DNA of 32,578 nucleotides from 2-02-FULL-46-13 sp036517235 (GTDB taxonomy: Bacteria > Patescibacteriota > Minisyncoccia > Phycocordibacterales > DSPV01), in the NCBI GenBank assembly GCA_036517235.1, contig DATDXL010000045.1, positions 1-32,578 of the forward strand. Reading direction: 5' to 3'. This document shows, one piece after another, positions 6,527 to 14,200 of the stretch. The notes under the pieces are model-generated. The model was not told the DNA's origin, searched no databases, and saw nothing but the letters and a program-made list of their open reading frames with translations. Within the stretch, counting starts at the first letter, position 1. Each line of letters opens with the position of its first letter. The translations under genes were made by a program, and so were the position numbers.

Positions 6527-6599
6527 TGCGCCCTAAGAGACTCGAACTCCTGACCTTCCCCGTGTAAAGGGGCTGCTCTACCAACTGAGCTAAGGGCGC
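6527..6599 (-). tRNA. tRNA-Val(TAC)
   Basis: Minus strand cloverleaf: acceptor GCGCCCT/AGGGCGC with discriminator A, D-arm GCTC-AGTTGGTA-GAGC, anticodon stem GCCCC/GGGGA with loop TTTACAC (anticodon TAC), T-arm AGGAG-TTCGAGT-CTCTT. The length is 73 nt and no CCA is encoded. Confidence 0.95.
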
Positions 6600-6649
6600 G
6601 TCATACAACAATAAGCTAGACACTGACTTTTTTCAATCAGCTTAGACTT

Positions 6650-7939
6650 TTAAAGAGAGGAGATATGCAGCTCCTGTAGGACATGAGGATAGTCATCTGA
6701 GTTGATGCTCCACGTCTCTATCCCCACGCTTCCCGTTGCAGGCATACCAGAGAGAGTTGCTGAAAGGACCTTTTCCCCGTCCATATAGCAGGAGACCTTA
6801 TTGCCTTGCACTGAAGCTCCGTGTTTTGCGTTCCCCCACGGCTTATAGGTACGAATGGCGAGCAAAGGAGTTTGGCCAAGAAGCGTTGACGCGCCCTTTT
6901 TCACCTGATAGATCTGTATGACTGCGCCGTAGTTCGAGTATGCGCAGGCGACGAAGTTTCCGTCATCTATGAATCGGACAAGTATAGAGAACGTGCTTGT
7001 CATGCCCCAGTATACATTCGCATTGACTCGGTAATTCGCCCACTCCTTTCCGCCCCCGAAAACCGTCATGGATCCGTTGGTCTTTTTCGGTATAGGACCG
7101 ATGAGCACACCATTGTTTGTTTTTTCGAATTGACCGAAGAGCGGCTGCCACATTGCCACATCTTCCGTTCTGGAGGAGAGGGTATAGGGAAGATCGACTT
7201 GGGTCATACCGGCAAAAGGGTCTTGTCCAAGACCCGGTTTTCCCTCGGGTTCGCTCCACCGTGCGTGCGCAATGGGTGATGTCTCTAGTCGGATGGCGTC
7301 TAAAAAGACGCTCCCGGGATTTTCCACGCTTATAGAAAAACCAGTAATCTTTGTTTTTTCCGCCGGAGCGGTTACCAGATTTTCTAAAGGTATGGAAATC
7401 GTATTCCACGTGTTTGGGATGAGAACTCCGCTTTCTGCATACCAGGCAAGCGATTGTCTCCCAAGCGAGCGTCCAAAGGTGTCATGGAATTCAAGGTAGA
7501 GGTCGTTGATGGCGCTATCGGGGAAGACCGCAAGCGAAAGGGAACGGTAGGAGCTCACGTCTTGGTCTGGAATGTTAAGCCGTATACCCGCCCAAGGTTT
7601 GAGGAATGCTGCATGAAGCGAGTACGCACCTTCGAACCTCTCCATGCTTGAGCGCCAATCCACGATGCTATCCCACGACCAATCCTCGAACCCGAAGGGT
7701 AGCGAATCTCGGTACAGGAAACCAGAAACCAGCGCGACATTTTTCTCGTTCTTTCCGGCTTTCTCAAAAGGATCTCGGGTCGGGTCGAAGGTGACCTCAA
7801 CGGCTTCAGCAAGCGAGACGTCGTCGGGTTGGTGTAGGTAGGAGATTTTGAGCCACAAGATGCCAAAGCACAGCAGGAGGAGAAATCCTCCTACGATTGA
7901 ACCGAATATTTTCCAAAATGTATCTTTTTGCGCCACCAT
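6650..7939 (-). CDS. Membrane-anchored protein with carbohydrate-binding-like and LamG-like domains
   Basis: 429 residues. One N-terminal transmembrane helix (about 10-31) anchors an extracytoplasmic part. The middle (about 75-220) has the beta-sandwich pattern of CBM11/family-30-like modules: EGAYSLHAAFLKPWAGIRLNIP, YRSLSLAVFPDSAINDLYLEFHDT, NTWNTISIPLENLV, ITGFSISVENPGSVFLDAIRLE. The C-terminal part (about 270-429) resembles the concanavalin-like fold of DUF1080/LamG proteins: FGGGKEWANYRVNANVYWG, FSILVRFIDDGNFVACAYSNYG, KVSCYMDGEKVLSATLSGMPATGSVGIETW. No catalytic residues can be assigned. It starts 20 bases after the stop of the deacetylase/glycosyltransferase gene on the same strand and is probably its operon partner, perhaps binding the polymer made there. 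Confidence 0.65.
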   Translation of the reverse strand: MVAQKDTFWKIFGSIVGGFLLLLCFGILWLKISYLHQPDDVSLAEAVEVTFDPTRDPFEKAGKNEKNVALVSGFLYRDSLPFGFEDWSWDSIVDWRSSMERFEGAYSLHAAFLKPWAGIRLNIPDQDVSSYRSLSLAVFPDSAINDLYLEFHDTFGRSLGRQSLAWYAESGVLIPNTWNTISIPLENLVTAPAEKTKITGFSISVENPGSVFLDAIRLETSPIAHARWSEPEGKPGLGQDPFAGMTQVDLPYTLSSRTEDVAMWQPLFGQFEKTNNGVLIGPIPKKTNGSMTVFGGGKEWANYRVNANVYWGMTSTFSILVRFIDDGNFVACAYSNYGAVIQIYQVKKGASTLLGQTPLLAIRTYKPWGNAKHGASVQGNKVSCYMDGEKVLSATLSGMPATGSVGIETWSINSDDYPHVLQELHISSL

Positions 7940-7959
7940 GTTCGTGAGTTTGCGTACGC

Positions 7960-10611
7960 TTACTTAGAAGATGTCGGTTCGAGCGGAGCAGGTGTTTCGA
8001 TGAAAGAGCTCTCTGCTATCGCCGTGTCCGTAACCAGCTCTGATGCCCACGTGTTGCCGCTTAGTGGTTGTATCGGACTTCCGTCCAACCCGGGGACTTC
8101 GGATAGGGTTGTTACAACTGGGTAGGTCGTCGTTTCTTCGCGCACCCCTTCACTGGGTTCTATCGGAAAGGTTGTCTTGGTAGAGGCTATTGGAGGGAAG
8201 GAGTATCCATTGTCGACCGATGAAAAGTAGAAACGTTGCGTTTCGCCTAATTTAACGAATTTGTTCCAGCCCAACCCGATTCCCTCTATCGCACGTGTGA
8301 GGCCTCGGGCTACCGTGATGTAGAGGAGTTGTCGATAGACCAGACGTTGCAGGGGAACCATAACGAGAAGTCGCATTTTCTTTTTTTCTTTTCTCACGCC
8401 GAACCATCCGTAGGAGAGGTCAAATGCCGTGAACAAGAGAAAAGGGATAAGGAGTCCATGCCAGTCGTTGAAGATGAGCCCGAACAAAAGAGCAGAGTCG
8501 GCGAAGGGGTAGATGAGGGGCAAGAGTATGTTGAAGAAGAGTACGTTGGGCAGTACGATGAGGCTTATCATATCCAACGGGCGTTCACGGTAGACCCTCT
8601 TGTGTTTCCAGAAGCATTGCATCGTGCCGTAGATCCAGCGGAAACGCTGTTTGAGAAAGTTGCGGAGCACGCGCGGTGTTTCGGTATACGAGACGGCATG
8701 CTCTTCATAGAGGACTTTTTTCCCGTGCCTTAGGAGTGTGAGCGTCATATCTTGGTCTTCAACCAAGGTGTCGGTACTGAATCCTCCTCCCGCGAGCACA
8801 TCTTTCTTTCTCCATGCGCCTGCAGGTCCTGGCACCACCCCCACAGATCCTATGACCGAGAGCGCGTATTTATCGATATTCTGCCCCATGGCGTACTCGA
8901 GGGCTTGGAAGAGGTCGAGAAGGCTTTTGCTTCCTGTCGTGTGCACTTTGCCAGCTACCGCGCCGACCTCGGGATCGGAAAAGTGTTTTATGAAATGGTG
9001 GAGGGCGTTCGGGTCTATGACGGCATCAGCATCAAGGACCGCGAAGATGTCATAGCGCGCTGCTTCTATACCGTAGTTGAGAGCACGAGCCTTTCCTCCG
9101 TTCTCTATCTGAAGGAGCTTAATGTATTTATCCGGATGAGCCGCAATAACCGACTTGACGATATCTCCCGTTGCGTCCGTTGAACCGTCATCGATAACGA
9201 TAATCTCTTTTTTCTGATGGAGGCTCATGAGGGCGCTCTCAACTGTAGATCGGATATTTTCTGCTTCGTTGTAGGCCGGAATGAGAACGGAGATGCCTCT
9301 GTTCTTGTGCTCGGGAAACTCTACGAGAGGATGCTTCTTTTTTCTTCTCCAGCCTATGAAGATGAGAGTGAAAAGAAGTCCACAGCGAGCGATGACTAAT
9401 ACTAGTATGACCAGGACGCCTATCTCGAGGAATTTTCGGAAGATGGGGAACATCTGTATATAGGTCGTTTTAAAGCCGCGCACGAGGAGTGTCGTTGTTT
9501 GCTGTGAGGGGGTAAGAGATGCAGCTGTCGGCTCGATGCCTGCTCTAGCCACAGACTGTTTCTCTATAGCATCACGGGTTGCAGCGTCAGCGATACCGGC
9601 GCGTGCAGGGTCGACGCTCGTTGGGTCGATGAGCTTCTGGTTTACTTGGAAACGCAGAAGCGCGTTTCGAGTTTCTGTGCCAAAGGTACCGGTGATGAGG
9701 TAGGGATCGAACCCGCTTTCGCGGTAGAGGAACCATTGGAGTTTGGAGACCTCCCCACCGGTTTTTGCGTCAGTGGATCCAACGAGAAGAGTGCGGGAGA
9801 GTGCTATTTTCTGTGGCGGGAGAATGAGCTCTGTTAGTGGCACGATGGTGTAGCCTTGCTCTCGTAGATAGGCGATGAGCTCGGGCATTGCTTCCACGGT
9901 GTGCGCTTCTTCGTGGAGCATTAGGATGTGTCCTCCGGGTGAAGCAGTAAGAGCGTTCTTGGCGTTCGCGATAACTGCCTGGCTTGAGGTGGCTAGCCAG
10001 TCGCGCGTATCGATGTCAGCCCCGATAGGAATAAAGCCCGCTTCAAGCGCCCAGAGCATATCTTTTTCAGGGGGAGTGTAGGGGTTTATCGTGGGGTCTA
10101 TGCCAATACCTAAGAGAAACGGAGGGCGATAGAAAATCGGGTCTTGGCCGGTAATGTGGGAGAGAAGGTAGCCTGTTGAGTGGAGTTCGAGGGCGGTACG
10201 GTTTTGTGATTCGTGCACGCTCTGTTGGTGCGTAAAGGAGTGGTTGCCGATATCAAAACCTCGTTTTGCCGCTTCGTATACGATGTCGGGCCGGATCAAG
10301 ATGTTTTGCCCGACATAGAAGAATGTGGCTGGAGCATCGTTTTTCTCTAAGACATCCATGAGCACCATCGATATCTCTGGGCGTGGTCCGTCGTCGAACG
10401 TGAGAGCTATCTTATTTTTGTTCGCCGCACTGAAGTAGAAATGATAGTCCTCGGTAGTTTCAGTATATTTGACGATAGGGCGCGAGCTCTTGGAGAAGAA
10501 TATGTTGAACCCGAAGAAAAGTATCATACCTACCAGTAGGGTAGTAGCTGCTACGACAATGCCGCGGAAAAACACCTTTCTCTTTTTTGAAGAATCTAGG
10601 AAAACCGACAT
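7960..10611 (-). CDS. NodB deacetylase / PG-binding / GT2 glycosyltransferase fusion
   Basis: 883 residues. An N-terminal transmembrane helix (16-39) is followed by a NodB polysaccharide deacetylase domain (about 65-260) with TFDDG (71-75), NHSFTH (123-128), RPPF (162-165) and LMLHE near 230. A PG_binding_1 domain spans about 282-350 (VSKLQWFLYRESGF..GTFGTETRNALLRFQ). A second transmembrane segment lies at about 393-420. Next comes a processive GT2 domain with PAYNEAENI, DDGS (474-477), NGGKARALN, DADA (527-530), ED (618-619) and QRFRW (655-659), then further membrane segments and a Ser/Pro-rich tail. The order deacetylase-then-synthase is known for poly-GlcNAc-type polymers (PgaB/PgaC, NodB/NodC), so export of a partly de-N-acetylated beta-linked amino sugar polymer is likely. 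The PG-binding module between the two enzymes is unusual. Confidence 0.88.
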   Translation of the reverse strand: MSVFLDSSKKRKVFFRGIVVAATTLLVGMILFFGFNIFFSKSSRPIVKYTETTEDYHFYFSAANKNKIALTFDDGPRPEISMVLMDVLEKNDAPATFFYVGQNILIRPDIVYEAAKRGFDIGNHSFTHQQSVHESQNRTALELHSTGYLLSHITGQDPIFYRPPFLLGIGIDPTINPYTPPEKDMLWALEAGFIPIGADIDTRDWLATSSQAVIANAKNALTASPGGHILMLHEEAHTVEAMPELIAYLREQGYTIVPLTELILPPQKIALSRTLLVGSTDAKTGGEVSKLQWFLYRESGFDPYLITGTFGTETRNALLRFQVNQKLIDPTSVDPARAGIADAATRDAIEKQSVARAGIEPTAASLTPSQQTTTLLVRGFKTTYIQMFPIFRKFLEIGVLVILVLVIARCGLLFTLIFIGWRRKKKHPLVEFPEHKNRGISVLIPAYNEAENIRSTVESALMSLHQKKEIIVIDDGSTDATGDIVKSVIAAHPDKYIKLLQIENGGKARALNYGIEAARYDIFAVLDADAVIDPNALHHFIKHFSDPEVGAVAGKVHTTGSKSLLDLFQALEYAMGQNIDKYALSVIGSVGVVPGPAGAWRKKDVLAGGGFSTDTLVEDQDMTLTLLRHGKKVLYEEHAVSYTETPRVLRNFLKQRFRWIYGTMQCFWKHKRVYRERPLDMISLIVLPNVLFFNILLPLIYPFADSALLFGLIFNDWHGLLIPFLLFTAFDLSYGWFGVRKEKKKMRLLVMVPLQRLVYRQLLYITVARGLTRAIEGIGLGWNKFVKLGETQRFYFSSVDNGYSFPPIASTKTTFPIEPSEGVREETTTYPVVTTLSEVPGLDGSPIQPLSGNTWASELVTDTAIAESSFIETPAPLEPTSSK

Positions 10612-10711
10612 AGTTTGATTTTATTTCCCTTAATCAAAATTTCTCCTTACGTTTTTTAATGACAAGCTTTACAAGAGAACGGAGTTTTTGAGAACTTGTT
10701 CAGCTACTCTT

Positions 10712-10739
10712 TTTTGCCTAGTCAATTCTTTAGGCAAAA
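10712..10739. repeat. Hairpin TTTTGCCTA/TAGGCAAAA
   Basis: Perfect 9-bp inverted repeat with a 10-nt loop, just before the terminator-like stem at 10744. Seen directly; the role is unknown. Confidence 0.55.
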
Positions 10740-10743
10740 TAAA

Positions 10744-10782
10744 AACCAACAGAGCCCTTCGGCTTTGCTGGTTTCCCTTTTT
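10744..10782. terminator. Terminator-like stem, possibly bidirectional
   Basis: Thirteen-position stem 10744-10756/10761-10773 with one mismatch and the loop CTTC. On the plus strand it is followed by CCCTTTTTG. On the minus strand it is followed directly by TTTATTTTG, so it could end or attenuate transcription towards the deacetylase/synthase gene. Confidence 0.5.
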
Positions 10783-10927
10783 GTTGTTTATCTCACCGCG
10801 ACGTGCGGTGCAAATGCATTCTAGCCTTTTTAAGAAAAATGTACAAACGGAGATTGTTCACAGCTCACGCCGCATTATTGGCGATATACTTAACGGTATT
10901 GCAGAAGAGGTATTCTAATGACAAGAA

Positions 10928-10987
10928 CAGGACGGGCCTAAAATTCTGGGAAACCAGCTAAAAGCTGGAGATTTTAGGCCCGCCCTG
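10928..10987 (+). promoter_or_regulatory. Large leader hairpin with alternative inner pairings
   Basis: CGGGCCTAAAA (10933-10943) pairs perfectly with TTTTAGGCCCG (10972-10982), extended outward by CAGG/CCTG after one mismatch. Inside, CCAG (10954-10957) can pair either with CTGG before it (10946-10949) or, as CCAGC, with GCTGG after it (10964-10968). Only one of the two can form at a time. The position fits a 5' leader of the giant gene, but no known riboswitch is recognised. Confidence 0.4.
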
Positions 10988-11184
10988 GTCTCGTCTCGTC
11001 TCGTCTTTAAAAAGGAAAACCCCTCTCGTAAAAGGAAAGGAGCTTTATTGCGGATACTACGCAGGGAACGTACATTGTATAGGTTGACGTGTATAGTTTT
11101 GTGTGTCTGGTTGTTTTTACTTGCTTGTGTTTTCAAGTGAGGTGATTAGTATTGCATCCACTTCAGGTGGCTCTGGGAAACTGC

Positions 11185-11202
11185 TTAAAGTACGTACTTT
11201 AA
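11185..11202. repeat. 18-bp perfect palindrome upstream of the giant gene
   Basis: TTAAAGTACGTACTTTAA, 29 bp before the ATG at 11232. This is a plausible operator for a dimeric regulator or a structured start region; the sequence alone does not decide. Confidence 0.45.
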
Positions 11203-11231
11203 AGTTGGTTTAATAAATAATTACCAGAGCT

Positions 11232-14200
11232 ATGTCTATTTCACTGGGAACGAACGCCTTTGGCGTTCGTAAGTTTGTTTCTCTTTTTACTAACAAGAGA
11301 ACCAGTAGCGCAGTCGTCGCTACTCTTTTCGCGTTCTCGCTTCTCGTTGTTCCAACGTCTGCGTCCGCTGCCGTTGCACAAAGAGGTTCCGCAACGTCTG
11401 CTACTACTGGCGACTCGACCCTTACAATTGCAAAACCGACTGGAGTTGTCGCAGGTGATGTTTTGATTGCCAACATTTCGCATGTTGGTAACACGATTGC
11501 ATCCACTGCGTCCGGTTGGACCTTGATTAGTAGTGCAACTGTAAATCCGCCTGGATCTAATGACGACGGACATTTTAGTCTTTGGTACAAAGTTGCTGGA
11601 GCATCAGAACCTGCGAGTTATAGTTTTGGAGTAAGTAGTACCAACGATAGTGTTGGTGCCATTGTTGCGTTCTCTGGTGTGGATGTCACAGGCGGTGTTA
11701 CTGCTACGGGCGTAGCTGGCGGACCATTCGATGTTGATCCAGGGAATATAGAAACAGATAATCAGACGTTAGATGTCACTGGCCTGACAACTGTAACTAC
11801 CAACGCTGCGGTTGTTATGTTCGCGATGGCAAATAACAACACTACTTGGAGTTCGTGGAATACAACTTCTCCGGGAGCACTAACTGAACTTTACGATGTG
11901 GGTGTTAACGGTTCTTCATCAGATGCTGAAGTTGCTGCGGCTTGGTCACTTAAAGCTACTGCGGGTGCAACAGGAAATGGAACGGCCACTATGTCCGGCT
12001 CCGGTGAAAGCGGAGGTCTTTTGATTGCTCTTCGGCCAGCGGATACCACTTCACCAACTGTCACCATTAATCAAGCCGATGGACAAATAGACCCAACCAC
12101 CACGTCACCTATCAATTTCACCGTTGTATTCAGCGAATCAGTGGATGATTTCGCGACTGGTGACGTAACGCTCTCCGGCACGGCTGGAGCGACAACTGCA
12201 ACCGTTACCGGCAGTGGCACAACTTATAACGTTGCTGTTTCCGGTATGACTGGAAGCGGAACTGTCATCGCAAGCATCGCCGCAGGCGTTGCCAACGACG
12301 CGGCAGGGAATGACAACCTCGCTTCTACCGCGACCGACAACACCGTTACCTATAACGCTTCCGGTGCCGCCTGTTCAATTGATACCGAAGCAAACAAAAT
12401 CGTTAACCCGTGTCTTGAAGCCGGCGTGGGAAGTGGCACAGTACCTCCGGCTAGCATCACGAACTGGAGCGTCAACACATGGGGGACGAATGATGCGTCA
12501 TTTTCCGTAGTGAGCGGTGCTCATTCAGAACTTCGCGCGTCACAAGTCGCCATCACCACGTACACCGATGGCGATGGAAAGTGGACGTTTGACAGCATTT
12601 CAGTTACTCCGGGCGAGTATTACGTATTTTCCGACTGGTACAAATCCGATGTAGAGACCGAAGTTGATGTTTTCTTCACGACTTCGGGGGGCGAAGTTAT
12701 CCAACTTCTCTCAAGTGTCCCAGCCACTCCGGACTGGACGCCATTCAGCGCAGGCTTTCTGGTTCCCAACGGCGCAACTGCTGTTACCGTAGCGCACCTG
12801 TTGAGCAGTGTCGGCACGTTGACGACTGATGACCACTCGCTCGTTATCAGCTCAGCTCCGACCTTCACTGAAGGCATGGTGACGCTTACCTTCGACGACG
12901 GATGGGCGTCATTCATCGATAACGCAGTTCCTATTTTGGAAGCTCGCGGCCTCAAGGCGACAGCGTTCGTCAACAGCCAGCCAATCATAGAGGGTTTTGC
13001 CGGCTATATGACGGCGACTGATCTCCAAGCACTTCAAACCCAGGGCTACGACATTGGCGGTCATACCTACACGCACGCAGACCTCACCTTGCCTGAAACC
13101 AATCTGACGCATGAGGTAGATGACAACCGTACTCATTTAACGGTTACCCTCGGTCTTACACCTGTTGACTCTCTTGCGTATCCGTATGGCGTGTACAACG
13201 ACACCGTCATCGCGGCAGTAGACGTAGCCGGATACCTCGGCGCGCGAACGGTTGACGAAGGGTACAACTTCACGAACACCGATCCATTCAAACTCAAAAT
13301 CCAGCACGTAACTAACCTTACGACTCTTGAAGAGTTGCAGAGTTGGATTGATACAGCAAAAACAAACAATACGTGGCTTATCTTGATGTTCCACGAAATT
13401 GTTCCTGAAGTTAACGCAACCAATTGTTTGGGTGACGTCGGGGGCGATCTCACTGAGTGTTCGTCTACTACCTTGCTTTCAGGGGTTGCGGATTACCTTG
13501 TTGCGCAGAGCGTTGCCGTGCCTACGATGCACCAAGGACTTGAAGTGCTCGCGGGTTCCGCTGTTCCCGACACGATTGCGCCAGTTCTCGCTCAAATAAC
13601 TCCAGTTACGACCCCGACCAATGACACGACACCAAGCTACACCTTTAGTTCAACCGAAGCGGGGACGATTCTCTACGGTGGTAGCTGTTCAAGTGCAGAG
13701 GTGAGCGCGGTATCCGGTCCGAACGCGGTTACCTTCAACACGCTTGGCGAAGGAACGTACAGTGATTGTACCGTTCAGGTAAAGGATGCTGGGAACAATA
13801 CCAGTATAGCTCTCTCAATCCCGTCGTTTACGATTGATACGACCCCTCCCGTTGTGACAATCGGCGAATATGACGGGGTTACGCCGACTAGCCAGAACAT
13901 CACAGTCACCGCTTCAACGAATGAAGGTGACCTCAATACGGTGTCGCACGAATTCACTGAAAACGGCACGTTTGATTTCGTTGCCACTGACGCGGCAGGG
14001 AACGTGACGACTGTACCGGTTACCATCACCAACATTGATAAGACCGGTCCTACCATTACCATCGTCAATCCTGGTTCTGCTAAAGCGCAGAGCAAGGAGC
14101 TTACAGCTTCAACGGACGAGGGCACACTCACACAGAGCGTTTTGCTTCCCGCTGATGTAAGTGCGTGTGACAATACCCTGACTTTTGTCGACTACGTTGC

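Larger units (their letters stand above)
10612..11231. other. 620-bp intergenic region between divergent envelope genes
   Basis: No convincing gene. It separates the minus-strand deacetylase/synthase gene from the plus-strand giant secreted protein and must hold both promoters, of which none is clear. It contains a 9-bp hairpin, a terminator-like stem, a large two-state hairpin and an 18-bp palindrome (listed separately). The triplicated TCTCG near 10989-11006 and the hairpin CCAC-TTCA-GGTGG near 11158-11170 are further small structures. Confidence 0.6.
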
